A stretch of DNA of 37,037 bases from positions 1 through 37,037 of the forward strand of contig URGH01000019.1 of NCBI GenBank assembly GCA_900547305.1, read 5' to 3'. Origin of the DNA: an uncultured Oscillospiraceae bacterium. Its GTDB lineage: Bacteria; Bacillota; Clostridia; Oscillospirales; Acutalibacteraceae. The notes under the pieces are model-generated. The model was not told the DNA's origin and made no database searches. It worked only from the letters and a program-made list of their open reading frames with translations. This document shows positions 1 to 9,107 of this stretch, in pieces. Within the stretch, counting starts at the first letter, position 1. Each line of letters starts with the position of its first letter. Made by a program: the position numbers and the translations under genes.

Positions 1-60
1 CTTCTGCTTCGCAGAGGTGTCCACCGGACACCCGCACCCTTTACACAAGGGAGCCGATTT
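1..60. repeat. Edge copy of dispersed hairpin repeat
   Basis: The first 60 bases hold short self-complementary blocks: CTTCTGC/GCAGAG, GTGTCC/GGACAC and CCCTT...AAGGG. These resemble the hairpin-rich intergenic repeats near 23.5, 30.7 and 36.8 kb. The copy is cut by the window edge, so its full length is unknown. No coding signal is seen. Confidence 0.5.
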
Positions 61-81
61 ACTTTTCATACCAATAAATTC

Positions 82-110
82 TTGAAGTATTAAAAAAAAT
101 ATGATATAAT
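82..110 (+). promoter_or_regulatory. Sigma-A promoter of the ruvC operon
   Basis: TTGAAG at 82-87, a 17-bp spacer and TATAAT at 105-110, with TG one base upstream of the -10 (extended -10). It lies 34 bases before the ruvC start and is the only strong promoter seen upstream of the ruv-glm-ecf run. Confidence 0.75.
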
Positions 111-143
111 TCTTTATTATGGAATAGTAAAGGTGGGCGGACA

Positions 144-650
144 GTGCGTATTTTGGGAATAGACCCCGGCTATGCCACAATAGGCTACGGAATTATAGAT
201 TATTTTCGCGGCAGATTTTCGGTTGTAGGCTTCGGGGCGATAACCACAAAGGCGGGTCTGTCTTTTGAAACAAGGCTTCGCAATATATATGATGATATGA
301 ATACGGTAATAGAAAAGTACAAGCCCGACGATATGTCGATAGAAAAGCTGTATTTCAACACCAACACTACAACCGCGATAGACGTAGCGCAGGCAAGGGG
401 AGTAATTGTGCTTTCCGCCGCGCAAAACGGACTTAATATATCTGAGTACACCCCCTTGCAGGTAAAGCAGGCTATAACCGGCTACGGCAGGGCGGAAAAA
501 CGGCAGGTTATGGAAATGATTAAGAGCTTTTTAAACCTTGAAAAGGTGCCGAAGCCCGACGACACCGCCGACGCGCTTGCGCTTGCGGTTTGCCACGCAA
601 ATTATTCGGGTACCGATTATTCACGATTATATAAGGAGGCGGGAAGATGA
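144..650 (+). CDS. ruvC: Crossover junction endodeoxyribonuclease RuvC
   Basis: RuvC is the dimeric endonuclease that cuts Holliday junctions after RuvAB branch migration. The 168 residues match normal family length. The first catalytic Asp is D7 in RILGIDPG, the Glu is E67 in the SIEKLY segment, and the C-terminal acidic pair D140/D143 sits in PDDTADALALA, so the RNase-H-like active site is complete. The GTG start at 144 is chosen because it places the family's invariant N-terminus at residue 1; GGTGGGCGGA just upstream offers a weak ribosome site. It overlaps ruvA by ATGA. Clear family call from motifs and synteny. Confidence 0.96.
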   Translation: MRILGIDPGYATIGYGIIDYFRGRFSVVGFGAITTKAGLSFETRLRNIYDDMNTVIEKYKPDDMSIEKLYFNTNTTTAIDVAQARGVIVLSAAQNGLNISEYTPLQVKQAITGYGRAEKRQVMEMIKSFLNLEKVPKPDDTADALALAVCHANYSGTDYSRLYKEAGR

Positions 651-1246
651 TTGCGTCTTTAAGAGGAAAGCTGATATATACCGATAATACCTCGGCGGTG
701 GTAGAGTGCGGCGGCGTGGGTCTTCGCTGCACCGTTACGAAAAACACGCTTTACCGCCTGCCGCCAAAGGGCAGCGAGGTATTTTTATACACGCACTTAG
801 CGGTGCGCGAGGATTCGCTTGACCTTTATGGGTTTGAGAGCGAAGCGGAGCTTAACGCTTTTAAGCTGATAACCTCGGTAAACGGGGTGGGCGCAAAGCT
901 GGGCATTGCCATTCTTTCGGAATTTGAGGCGGATAGGCTCACCGTTTACATTGCAAGCGGCGACGCAAAGGCGCTTACCGCGGCGGCGGGGGTCGGCATA
1001 AAATTGGCGCAGCGAATAGTGCTTGAATTAAAGGACAAGGTGGGCGCTATTGCGGAAGACGGCGAGGATATAAAGGCTATAGGCAACGCCGCGGCGCACA
1101 CAAACTCATCAGAGGCGGTGGCGGCGCTTGTGTCGCTCGGCTATTCGCAGGGTGAGGCGTCGCTTGCAGTGGGCAGGCTCGACCAGACGCTGCCCGCCGA
1201 AGAGCTTATAAAGCAAGCGCTTAAATCCCTTGCAAGGAGGATATAA
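647..1246 (+). CDS. ruvA: Holliday junction branch migration protein RuvA
   Basis: RuvA is the tetrameric junction-binding subunit that loads RuvB and positions RuvC. The N-terminal OB fold covers about residues 1-65. Two helix-hairpin-helix motifs follow, with cores SVNGVGAKLG (about 78-87) and AAGVGIKLAQ (about 112-121). The C-terminal RuvB-contact domain covers about 150-199, joined by an Ala/Asp/Glu-rich linker. The ATG overlaps the ruvC stop, and AGGAGG lies 8 bases upstream inside ruvC, so the two are probably translationally coupled. Normal length with no odd features. Confidence 0.96.
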   Translation: MIASLRGKLIYTDNTSAVVECGGVGLRCTVTKNTLYRLPPKGSEVFLYTHLAVREDSLDLYGFESEAELNAFKLITSVNGVGAKLGIAILSEFEADRLTVYIASGDAKALTAAAGVGIKLAQRIVLELKDKVGAIAEDGEDIKAIGNAAAHTNSSEAVAALVSLGYSQGEASLAVGRLDQTLPAEELIKQALKSLARRI

Positions 1247-1249
1247 CCC

Positions 1250-2293
1250 TTGATAGAACAGGAAATGGATTTTGAAAACCGCATTGTAGCCCCCGAGTAC
1301 GATTATAAAGAGGACGAGGCGGAATTATCCCTGCGCCCTAAAACCCTTAACGAATATATAGGGCAGAAAAAGGCTAAGGAAAATTTGAGCATATACATTA
1401 AAGCGGCGCTCGGCAGGCACGAATCGCTCGACCATGTGCTGCTTTACGGCCCGCCGGGGCTCGGTAAAACCACCCTCTCGGGCATTATTGCAAAGGAAAT
1501 GGGGGTAAACCTGCGCGTGACCTCGGGCCCCGCAATTGAAAAACAGGGCGATTTGGTGGCAATACTTACATCCCTCAACGAGGGCGACGTGCTTTTTATA
1601 GACGAAATTCACCGCCTGCCGCGGAATGTTGAGGAAATTCTGTACCCCGCAATGGAAGACTTCTCACTCGATATTATCCTCGGTAAAGGTCCCTCGGCGC
1701 GGTCTATTAGGCTTGACGTGCCGCATTTCACCCTTGTGGGCGCTACTACCCGTTCGGGGCAGCTTACCGCCCCTTTGCGCGACCGTTTCGGGGTGCTGCT
1801 GCGTTTGGAGCTTTACACCCCCGAGGAGCTTGCGCAGATAATAACCCGCTCGGCGGGAATTTTGGGCATTGAAATAGAAAAAGACGGCGCGCTCGAAATA
1901 GCCTCGCGCTCGCGCGGTACGCCGCGTATTGCTAATCGCCTGCTTAAACGCGTGCGGGATATTGCGCAGGTGGAATTTGAGGGCGATATTACCGAAGAGG
2001 TGGCGCGCGCCGCCCTTGCAAGGTTTGAAATTGACGAATTAGGTCTTGACGATTTCGACCGCAAAATGCTTACAACCATAATAACCAACTACTCGGGCGG
2101 ACCCGTTGGGCTTGATACCCTTGCCGCCGCGGTGGGTGAGGAAGCCGTAACGATAGAAGACGTGTACGAGCCTTATTTAATGCAGATAGGCTTTTTAACG
2201 CGTACCGCGCGCGGCAGGTGCGTTACCGCCTTAGCATATGACCATTTAGGGATTAGGCGGAGCGAAAACGCCGCGCAGCAATCAATTTTTTAA
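1250..2293 (+). CDS. ruvB: Holliday junction DNA helicase RuvB
   Basis: RuvB is the AAA+ hexameric motor of branch migration. Walker A is GPPGLGKTT at 67-75 and Walker B is DEIH at about 118-121. The sensor/arginine-finger segment GATTRSGQL follows, and the C-terminal winged helix contains the TAARGR region near residue 320. The TTG start at 1250 is favoured because AAGGAGG (1234-1240) sits 9 bases upstream; an ATG at 1265 is the alternative and would remove only five residues. Together with ruvC and ruvA it forms a complete resolvasome operon. Confidence 0.96.
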   Translation: MIEQEMDFENRIVAPEYDYKEDEAELSLRPKTLNEYIGQKKAKENLSIYIKAALGRHESLDHVLLYGPPGLGKTTLSGIIAKEMGVNLRVTSGPAIEKQGDLVAILTSLNEGDVLFIDEIHRLPRNVEEILYPAMEDFSLDIILGKGPSARSIRLDVPHFTLVGATTRSGQLTAPLRDRFGVLLRLELYTPEELAQIITRSAGILGIEIEKDGALEIASRSRGTPRIANRLLKRVRDIAQVEFEGDITEEVARAALARFEIDELGLDDFDRKMLTTIITNYSGGPVGLDTLAAAVGEEAVTIEDVYEPYLMQIGFLTRTARGRCVTALAYDHLGIRRSENAAQQSIF

Positions 2294-2305
2294 GGAGTGT
2301 TTATA

Positions 2306-3652
2306 ATGGGCAGATTATTCGGAACAGACGGCGCAAGAGGTATTGCAAACAAGGAGCTTAACTGCGAGCTTGCCATGAATATAGGCAGAGCGGCGGCTTA
2401 TGTGCTTACCGAAAAGACTACGGAAAAACCCAAGGTGTTAATCGGTAAGGACACCCGCGTTTCTTCAAATATGCTTGAAATGGCGCTGGCGGCGGGGCTT
2501 TGCTCTGTCGGGGCGGACGTTGTGCTTGTGGGCTTTGTTCCTACGCCCGCAATCGCATATCTTGTAAAGGATAGGGAAGCGGACGCGGGAATTATGATTT
2601 CCGCCTCGCACAACCCCTGCGAATATAACGGAATAAAGATATTCGACGGCAACGGTTTTAAGCTGCCCGACGCGCTTGAAGAAGAAATTGAGGCGCTTGT
2701 GCTTGATGATATGAGCCCTGTTGAGTTCCCCGTGGGCGGCGATGTGGGCAGCGTTTTTGCGCGCTACGATTATGTTGATTTATATATCGACCACCTTGTT
2801 CGGTCTGTAAGAGCCGACCTCACAGGTATGAAAATAGCCATTGACTGCGCAAACGGCTGCGCATCCTACACCGCTGAAAAATTCTTTAAAAAGCTGGGTG
2901 CCGACGTGCATATGATGCACGATAATCCCAACGGGGTTAATATAAACGCGCGCTGCGGCTCAACCCATATGGAAGACCTTATCGACTATGTAAACGGTCA
3001 CAGCGTTGATTTAGGGCTGGCTTTTGACGGTGACTCCGACCGCTGCTTAGCAGTGGACGAAAACGGCAAGCTGATAGACGGCGACCGCATGATAGCCGTT
3101 TTTGCGCTGGATATGAAAAACAAGGGCATTTTAAAGGACGATACCGCCGTGGTAACGGTTATGACCAATATGGGCTTTAAGCGCTTTGCCGAGGCTAACG
3201 GAATTACCGTTCTTGAAACCAAGGTTGGCGACCGCTATGTGCTTGAAGAAATGCTGAAACACGACTACAAGATAGGCGGCGAGCAATCGGGGCATATCAT
3301 ATTCAAAAACTTTGCAACCACGGGCGACGGTCAGTTATCGGGCGCAATGCTCGCGTCTATTATATCGTCCTCGGGCAAGTCGGCTTCCGAAATAGCTTCG
3401 GTTATGACAGTACTGCCGCAGACTCTTGTTAATATTACCGCCTCGCCCGAGCTTAAAGACAAGCTTAATACGGATAAGGAAATTGTGGGCGCTATCGACG
3501 AGGTTAAAAAGACCCTCGGTAAGCGCGGCAGAATACTTGTGCGCGCCTCGGGCACCGAGCCGCTTATACGCGTAATGCTTGAGGGCGACGACATTGTGGA
3601 AATTAAGCGCCTTGCAAAGCAGGTTGCGAAAGTAATTGAGGGAAAAGCATAA
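2306..3652 (+). CDS. glmM: Phosphoglucosamine mutase GlmM
   Basis: GlmM interconverts glucosamine-6-phosphate and glucosamine-1-phosphate on the way to UDP-GlcNAc and peptidoglycan. The phospho-acceptor serine is S101 in ISASHNP, the metal-binding loop is DGDSDR, and the C-terminal phosphate-binding loop contains RASGTEPLIR. The frame opens at a GTG at 2297, but AAGGAG at 2292-2297 would overlap that codon. ATG 2306, 8 bases after the site, gives the usual 448 residues and is preferred. It starts 12 bases after ruvB, so it is probably in the same transcript. Confidence 0.95.
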   Translation: MGRLFGTDGARGIANKELNCELAMNIGRAAAYVLTEKTTEKPKVLIGKDTRVSSNMLEMALAAGLCSVGADVVLVGFVPTPAIAYLVKDREADAGIMISASHNPCEYNGIKIFDGNGFKLPDALEEEIEALVLDDMSPVEFPVGGDVGSVFARYDYVDLYIDHLVRSVRADLTGMKIAIDCANGCASYTAEKFFKKLGADVHMMHDNPNGVNINARCGSTHMEDLIDYVNGHSVDLGLAFDGDSDRCLAVDENGKLIDGDRMIAVFALDMKNKGILKDDTAVVTVMTNMGFKRFAEANGITVLETKVGDRYVLEEMLKHDYKIGGEQSGHIIFKNFATTGDGQLSGAMLASIISSSGKSASEIASVMTVLPQTLVNITASPELKDKLNTDKEIVGAIDEVKKTLGKRGRILVRASGTEPLIRVMLEGDDIVEIKRLAKQVAKVIEGKA

Positions 3653-4525
3653 ATGAGAACCGTCACGGGATTTGACGATTACGAGCTTATAGACGCAGAC
3701 GCGGGCGAGCGGCTTGAACGCTGGGGCGATATTATTCTTATTCGCCCCGACCCGCAGATAATATGGTCGGGTGCTCGCGCGGATAAACGTTGGAACAGCG
3801 CAAATGCAATATACCACCGCTCAAAAAGCGGCGGCGGATATTGGGAAACCCTTAAAAAAGTGCCCGACGTTTGGAGTATTGATTATAAGGGGCTTACATT
3901 CCGCCTAAAGCCCATGGGCTTTAAGCACACGGGGCTTTTCCCCGAGCAGGCGGTAAACTGGGATTTAGCGGCTGAAATTATTAAAAACGCCGACCGTCAG
4001 CTATCCGTTTTAAACCTTTTCGCATACACAGGCGGCGCTACCGTCGCATGCCTTAAAGCGGGGGCGAAAGTGACCCATGTTGACGCTTCAAAGGGTATGG
4101 TGCAGTGGGCAAAGGAAAACGCGGCGGCAAGCGGGCTTATCGCTAAACCCGTCCGTTGGCTTGTGGACGATTGCCTTAAATTTGTAAAGCGCGAGGTGCG
4201 CCGCGGCAATAAGTACGACGCGGTTATAATGGACCCGCCCTCTTACGGCAGAGGACCCGACGGCGAGGTTTGGAAATTGGAGCAGCAGCTTGAGGAGCTT
4301 TTAGCCGAGACCGGCAAGCTGTTATCCGATAACGCGGAGTTCTTCTTCCTTAATTCCTACACGGGCGGGCTTTCGCCCTCAATACTCAATTACATGGTAA
4401 GCCGCTATGTAATAAAGAACCGCCCGGGCGGGGTTACAACCGATGAAATAGGGCTTTATGTAACCGATAAAAAAATCAGCCTGCCCGCGGGTAATACTAC
4501 TGTTTGGATAAGAGAAAATGGATAA
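3653..4525 (+). CDS. Class I SAM-dependent methyltransferase, RlmI-like
   Basis: This 290-residue protein is a probable rRNA cytosine methyltransferase of the RlmI/RlmK (COG1092) group. The SAM-binding Rossmann core is visible: VLNLFAYTGGATV (motif I, about 117-129), VDASKGMVQWAKEN (motif II) and the catalytic-type MDPPSYGRG motif (about 195-203). The N-terminal third carries a conserved GFKHTGLFPEQ segment typical of these enzymes. No PUA domain is evident, so it is shorter than E. coli RlmI. It begins immediately after the glmM stop and overlaps ecfA1 by 8 bases. The exact target base cannot be read from sequence. Confidence 0.82.
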   Translation: MRTVTGFDDYELIDADAGERLERWGDIILIRPDPQIIWSGARADKRWNSANAIYHRSKSGGGYWETLKKVPDVWSIDYKGLTFRLKPMGFKHTGLFPEQAVNWDLAAEIIKNADRQLSVLNLFAYTGGATVACLKAGAKVTHVDASKGMVQWAKENAAASGLIAKPVRWLVDDCLKFVKREVRRGNKYDAVIMDPPSYGRGPDGEVWKLEQQLEELLAETGKLLSDNAEFFFLNSYTGGLSPSILNYMVSRYVIKNRPGGVTTDEIGLYVTDKKISLPAGNTTVWIRENG

Positions 4526-5369
4526 TATAATCGAAGTTAAAAACGTGACCTATGAATACACCGACGAGGAAAAGACCTTTGCCGCGGTTAAAAATTTATC
4601 GCTTAATATAGAGCGCGGCAGCTTTACGGTTATTTTGGGTCACAACGGTTCGGGAAAATCCACCCTTGCGAAAATGCTCAACGGCTTAAATAAGCCCACC
4701 TCGGGCGACGTTTTTGCCGACGGCATTAACACAAAGGACGAGGAGACCGAGATTGAGGTGAAACGCAAGGTGGGTATGGTTTTTCAAAACCCCGATAACC
4801 AGATAATCGCCTCAATTGTGGAAGAAGACGTGGCTTTCGGCCCCGAAAACCTCGGTATTCCGCCAAAGGAAATTGAGAAAAGGGTAGAGGACGCGCTAAA
4901 AGCCGTTGATATGTGGGAGTTCAGAAAATCAACTCCGCACCATTTATCGGGCGGACAAAAGCAGCGAATAGCCATAGCGGGAATAATAGCAATGCAGCCC
5001 GAGTGTTTGGTGCTGGACGAGCCTACCGCAATGCTAGACCCTAAAGGCAGGGCGGAGATAATATCAACTCTCCACCGTTTGAACCGCGATAAGGGGATAA
5101 CCGTGGTGCTTATAACCCACTATATGGAAGAGGCGGAAAACGCCGACCGCGTTATAGTGATGAACGACGGTGAAATTATAGCCGACGATAAACCCAAGGT
5201 TATTTTTTCGGACGTTGAACGCCTGAAAAAAGTGGGGCTTGACGTACCGCAGACCGCCGAGCTTTTGTATAATTTAAAGAAAAACGGCTTTGCCGTTGAT
5301 ACCCACGCGCTTTCTATAAAAGAAACAGCCGAGCAAATAATATCGGCGCTTCATTCGGAGGAAAAGTAG
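4518..5369 (+). CDS. ecfA1: ECF transporter ATPase subunit EcfA1
   Basis: One of two cytoplasmic ATPases of an energy-coupling factor transporter that takes up vitamins or cofactors. Walker A is GHNGSGKST at 41-49, the Q-loop is FQNPDNQ from Q90, the ABC signature is LSGGQ at 143-147 and Walker B ends in DEPT at 167-170. Length (283) and the C-terminal EcfT-coupling extension fit EcfA. It overlaps the methyltransferase gene by 8 bases. The next two genes supply EcfA2 and EcfT. No S component is present, so the shared type-II module arrangement is inferred. Confidence 0.93.
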   Translation: MDNIIEVKNVTYEYTDEEKTFAAVKNLSLNIERGSFTVILGHNGSGKSTLAKMLNGLNKPTSGDVFADGINTKDEETEIEVKRKVGMVFQNPDNQIIASIVEEDVAFGPENLGIPPKEIEKRVEDALKAVDMWEFRKSTPHHLSGGQKQRIAIAGIIAMQPECLVLDEPTAMLDPKGRAEIISTLHRLNRDKGITVVLITHYMEEAENADRVIVMNDGEIIADDKPKVIFSDVERLKKVGLDVPQTAELLYNLKKNGFAVDTHALSIKETAEQIISALHSEEK

Positions 5370-5370
5370 T

Positions 5371-6234
5371 TTGTCAGTTTTAGAGGTAAAAAATCTTACC
5401 CACACTTATGACGGAAATACACCGTTTGTAAACGATGCGGTAAAGGGCGTATCGTTTGCCGCCGAAAAGGGCGAAATAATAGGTATTATCGGTCATACGG
5501 GGTCGGGTAAATCAACCCTTGTGCAGCACCTTAACGGGCTGCTTAAACCCACCTCGGGCGAGATACTGGTTGACGATAAAAACATATGGGAAAACCCGAA
5601 AGAAATACGTAAAATACGCTCTAAGGTGGGGCTTGTGTTCCAATACCCCGAATACCAGCTTTTTGAAGAAACCGTGTTTAAAGACGTGGCTTTCGGCCCC
5701 TCAAATATGGGGCTTTCGGGCGAGGAGCTTGAAACAAGAGTGCTTGATACCTGCCGCCTTGTGGGTATTCGTGATGAATATCTTCAAAAATCCCCCTTTG
5801 ATTTATCGGGCGGGGAAAAGCGGCGCGTGGCTATTGCGGGCGTTATGGCAATGCGCCCCGAAATAATCGTGTTCGACGAGCCGACTGCCGGGCTTGACCC
5901 CAAAGGGCGCGAGGACGTTATGAAAATAATATTCGATTACCGTTTAGCTACCTCTGCCACCGTTATTGTAATATCTCACAGCATGGAGGATATGGCGGTG
6001 CTGGCGGATAAGTTGCTTGTTATGAACAAGGGCTGCCTGTTTATGTTTGATACGGTGGAAAACGTCTTTAAAAACGGCGATAAACTGCGCGAAATAGGCT
6101 TAAACGTTCCTATTGTCACCCGCGTTTTTTATGAGCTTAAAGCCGCGGGGATTTGTGTGCCGGACGATGTTTTCACGGTGGAACGCGCCGTAAAGGTGCT
6201 GGCTGATATGAAAGCGAGGGCGCGCAATGCTTAA
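5371..6234 (+). CDS. ecfA2: ECF transporter ATPase subunit EcfA2
   Basis: The second ATPase of the ECF module, expected to form a heterodimer with EcfA1. Walker A GHTGSGKST is at 41-49, the Q-loop is FQYPEYQLFEE (EcfA2-like), the signature is LSGGE at 145-149 and DEPT is at 169-172. The start is TTG at 5371, one base after the ecfA1 stop, with GGAGGAAAAG upstream inside ecfA1. Its 3' end overlaps ecfT by 8 bases, so coordinated translation is likely. Confidence 0.93.
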   Translation: MSVLEVKNLTHTYDGNTPFVNDAVKGVSFAAEKGEIIGIIGHTGSGKSTLVQHLNGLLKPTSGEILVDDKNIWENPKEIRKIRSKVGLVFQYPEYQLFEETVFKDVAFGPSNMGLSGEELETRVLDTCRLVGIRDEYLQKSPFDLSGGEKRRVAIAGVMAMRPEIIVFDEPTAGLDPKGREDVMKIIFDYRLATSATVIVISHSMEDMAVLADKLLVMNKGCLFMFDTVENVFKNGDKLREIGLNVPIVTRVFYELKAAGICVPDDVFTVERAVKVLADMKARARNA

Positions 6235-7033
6235 AGATATTACTTTCGGTCAGTATTATGAGGGTCGCTCGGTTATTCACAAAACCGACCCGCGCGTTAA
6301 AATATTGCTTATGATACTGTTTATAGTATTTGTTTTTTTAGCAAAAAACGCTTATGCGCTCGCCTTTGCGGGGGCGTCCGTACTTGCGGTTATGCTTATT
6401 TCCCGCGTGCCGATAAGGCTTTACCTTAAAAACATAAAGGCTATTTTGCCCGTGCTTATTTTCACGGCGATTATAAACGTTTTTTACGGCGAGGGTGAAA
6501 CGCTTATACGCCTATGGAAACTGACTGTTACCACGGGCGGCGTTTACCGCGCGTTATTTATGGCGGCGAGAATTATAATGCTTATATTCATAAGCGGGGC
6601 GCTTACTTACACCACAACGCCGAACGATTTAACTGACGCTATAGAAAGCCTGCTTTCGCCTCTTAAATTTATAGGGCTTAAAAACGCGGTGCACACGCTT
6701 GCCATGATGATGACCATTGCTTTAAGGTTTATACCCACGCTTATAGAAGAGGCGGAAAAGATAATGAACGCGCAAAAGGCGAGGGGAGCCGACCTTGAAA
6801 ACGGAAAGCTGAAAGACAGAGTGAAAGCCCTTATACCTATTTTAATACCGCTTTTAATATCGGCGGTGCGCAGGGCTTACGAGCTTGCCGAGGCTATGGA
6901 GTGCCGCTGCTACAACGGCGGCGAGGGCAGAACCCGCATGAAACAAATGCACCTTAAATCCTGCGACCTTTGGGTATCGCTTGTGTCTGTCGCTATGTGC
7001 GGCGGGGTAATAGCCCTTAACATACTTCTATAG
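6227..7033 (+). CDS. ecfT: ECF transporter transmembrane subunit EcfT
   Basis: EcfT is the membrane scaffold that couples the EcfA1-EcfA2 dimer to exchangeable substrate-binding S components. It has hydrophobic segments in the first 130 residues and near the C-terminus. The two coupling-helix motifs appear as KARGA (about 183-187) and a variant AMECRCY (the family usually has AMEARCY) near 223-229. The N-terminal YYEGRSVIHKTDPRVK segment is typical. It is the last ECF gene, 15 bases before truA. Confidence 0.92.
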   Translation: MLKDITFGQYYEGRSVIHKTDPRVKILLMILFIVFVFLAKNAYALAFAGASVLAVMLISRVPIRLYLKNIKAILPVLIFTAIINVFYGEGETLIRLWKLTVTTGGVYRALFMAARIIMLIFISGALTYTTTPNDLTDAIESLLSPLKFIGLKNAVHTLAMMMTIALRFIPTLIEEAEKIMNAQKARGADLENGKLKDRVKALIPILIPLLISAVRRAYELAEAMECRCYNGGEGRTRMKQMHLKSCDLWVSLVSVAMCGGVIALNILL

Positions 7034-7048
7034 AAAGGTAAGACAGCT

Positions 7049-7801
7049 GTGAAACGAATGTTGCTTACAATCGCATATGACGGCACGGCGTTTCACGGCT
7101 GGCAGGTGCAGCCTAACGGCATAACCGTGCAGGAAACGCTGCAAAACGCGCTTGAAAAGCTGCTCGGCACCCGCCCCGCGGTCACGGGGTGCAGCCGCAC
7201 CGACGCGGGCGTTCACGCGCGGGAATTTTGCTGCCATTTCGACTGTGATGGAAAATTCCCCGAAAACGCCTTTTTGCGGGGGCTTGATTCCCTTTTGCCG
7301 CCTGATATTGCGGTAAAAGGCGTAAAAAGGGTTGCAAACGATTTTCACGCGCGGTATAATGCCTGTGGTAAGACCTACGCTTATTACATTTTAAACAGCC
7401 AAAAAAGAGACCCGTTTTTATCGCGCTACTCTTGGCAGATTGAAAGACCGCTTGATTTAGAGAAGATAAACCGCTTTTGCGGGCAGATTACAGGCGAGCA
7501 TGATTTTTATGCCTTTTCTTCATCGGGCAGGTCGGTAGAGGATACCGTGAGGTGCGTCAGCTTTTGCAAAGCGGAGCGGCAGGGCGATACGGTAATACTT
7601 AAAATCACCGCGAACGGCTTTCTTTACAATATGGTGCGGATAATCGTCGGAACGGCGGTAGCAATATCAGACGGGCGGTGTTTATTACCGCAGGACAGCC
7701 GCATTTTTGAAGAAAAAAAGCGCACGCTCGCGGGAGATACCGCGCCGCCGCAGGGCTTGTTTCTTGAAAAAATTATATATCCGGGGGATGAAAATGCCTG
7801 A
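7049..7801 (+). CDS. truA: tRNA pseudouridine synthase A
   Basis: TruA converts U38-U40 in the tRNA anticodon stem to pseudouridine. The nucleophilic Asp is D52 in GCSRTDAGVHA, and FHARYNACGKTYAY, DFYAFSS and FLYNMVRIIVGT are standard TruA blocks. The GTG start at 7049 follows AAAGGT at 7034-7039; an in-frame ATG three codons later is possible but would trim the conserved first strand. This gene often follows ecfA-ecfA-ecfT in Firmicutes, as here. Its 3' end overlaps the next gene by 8 bases. Confidence 0.95.
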   Translation: MKRMLLTIAYDGTAFHGWQVQPNGITVQETLQNALEKLLGTRPAVTGCSRTDAGVHAREFCCHFDCDGKFPENAFLRGLDSLLPPDIAVKGVKRVANDFHARYNACGKTYAYYILNSQKRDPFLSRYSWQIERPLDLEKINRFCGQITGEHDFYAFSSSGRSVEDTVRCVSFCKAERQGDTVILKITANGFLYNMVRIIVGTAVAISDGRCLLPQDSRIFEEKKRTLAGDTAPPQGLFLEKIIYPGDENA

Positions 7802-9092
7802 ATACAGAAAAAAGCGGGTGAACCGCTTTAAGCCGGCGCCGCGCCGCAAAAAAAAGCCGATAGAAGCGGCGGAAGACATTAAAATGTCCCCGACCGAAAA
7901 GCGCGGCAAAAAAACCGAAAAAGCGGCAAAAGAAGAAAATAACGAAATACCGCTGCGCGTTGTAAACGGCAAAAAGCTGGAAAGACGGCGCAAAACCAAA
8001 ATTCTTATTTCCGCTGCGGCAATTACAGCCCTTATTTTAACGGTTATACACATTATTTTGCCCGTAGGAATTACGGAAAACCTTGAAAATCTTGTTTTGC
8101 TCATAGGCAACGGCTCATACCCCATAAACCTTGAAAGCAGCGATACGCTGAACACTGTGTCCCGCGGGATGTACTACTATGTTTTAACCGATACCCGCCT
8201 TAACGCTTTTACAAACGGCGGCAAGGAGATATATTCGCACTCCCACGGCTTTGAAAGCCCTGTTATGAAGACCTCGGCTACCAGAGCTATGGTTTTCGAC
8301 CAAGGGGGGAACGAGGCGTATATTTATAATTTAAAGGAGCAGAAGCAGAGCCTTAAAACGGATACGGAAATTATTAACGCCGCAATATCCGATTCGGGCG
8401 TATACGCCGTAATAACCCGCTCGGAATCCTATGCCTCGGTAGTAACCGTTTACTCAAAGGGCGGCAAAAAGATATACACATGGTATTCTTCATCCGATAC
8501 GGTGAACAACGTAGCAATAGCACCGAACGGCAAAAAAATTGCAATAACGGCGTTTAATGCGGCAAACGGTAAGTTTAATTCAAAAATTTGTATTCTTAAT
8601 TTCAATTCGGCAAACCCAATAAACACCGTGAATATTGAGGGCGGACCGATAATGACCCTTGAAAGTTTTCACCGCGCGGGCTTTATTGCCGCAACCGAAA
8701 ATAAGCTTTATTTTACCGATTGGTCGGGCAAGGGCAGCAGTGAATATAAAAATGACTACACGTTATCCTGTCTGCGCCCGGGTGCGGGCGGCACGGTTGC
8801 CGTTTTCAACCGCGAAAGCGACCGCGCCGATAACCGAATAGTGCTTTTCGGCACAAAGGGTCAGCTGAAAAAGGAATTTGAATTTAAGGGGACGGTAAGT
8901 GATATTGCGGTATCGGGCGGGCATATTTATTGTATTAGCGATACCGAGGTGTTTCTTTACGGCAGCGACGGCAAACTTTTGCGCAAAGCCGAGTGCGGAT
9001 TCGGCGGCGTGAATATAGCGCCGCTCGGCAGAACTTTGGCGGCGGTAATTACCGATAACCGCATTGATAAAATTCAGCTTGAACAAAAATAA
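7794..9092 (+). CDS. Membrane-anchored propeller-like protein, DUF5711-like
   Basis: A 432-residue protein with a very basic cytoplasmic N-terminus (about 1-64, Lys/Arg-rich), one transmembrane segment at about 65-85, and an outer domain of short beta-rich repeats resembling a WD/PQQ-like propeller (recurring motifs such as VIAAISDSGVYAVI, VAIAPNGKKIAI, AVSGGHIYCISD). This layout fits the DUF5711 family of Clostridia, function unknown. A longer reading from 7707 exists, but ATG 7794 is chosen because GGGGG at 7783-7787 sits 6 bases before it and it gives the usual 8-base overlap with truA. The next gene is cvpA-like. The family name is from memory of architecture, not a search. Confidence 0.7.
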   Translation: MPEYRKKRVNRFKPAPRRKKKPIEAAEDIKMSPTEKRGKKTEKAAKEENNEIPLRVVNGKKLERRRKTKILISAAAITALILTVIHIILPVGITENLENLVLLIGNGSYPINLESSDTLNTVSRGMYYYVLTDTRLNAFTNGGKEIYSHSHGFESPVMKTSATRAMVFDQGGNEAYIYNLKEQKQSLKTDTEIINAAISDSGVYAVITRSESYASVVTVYSKGGKKIYTWYSSSDTVNNVAIAPNGKKIAITAFNAANGKFNSKICILNFNSANPINTVNIEGGPIMTLESFHRAGFIAATENKLYFTDWSGKGSSEYKNDYTLSCLRPGAGGTVAVFNRESDRADNRIVLFGTKGQLKKEFEFKGTVSDIAVSGGHIYCISDTEVFLYGSDGKLLRKAECGFGGVNIAPLGRTLAAVITDNRIDKIQLEQK

Positions 9093-9107
9093 AAAGGAGA
9101 GATCAGT

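Noticed and set aside
7707..7793. Longer N-terminus for the DUF5711-like protein
   Set aside because: It would overlap truA by 95 bases; ATG 7794 has the ribosome site and the usual short overlap.
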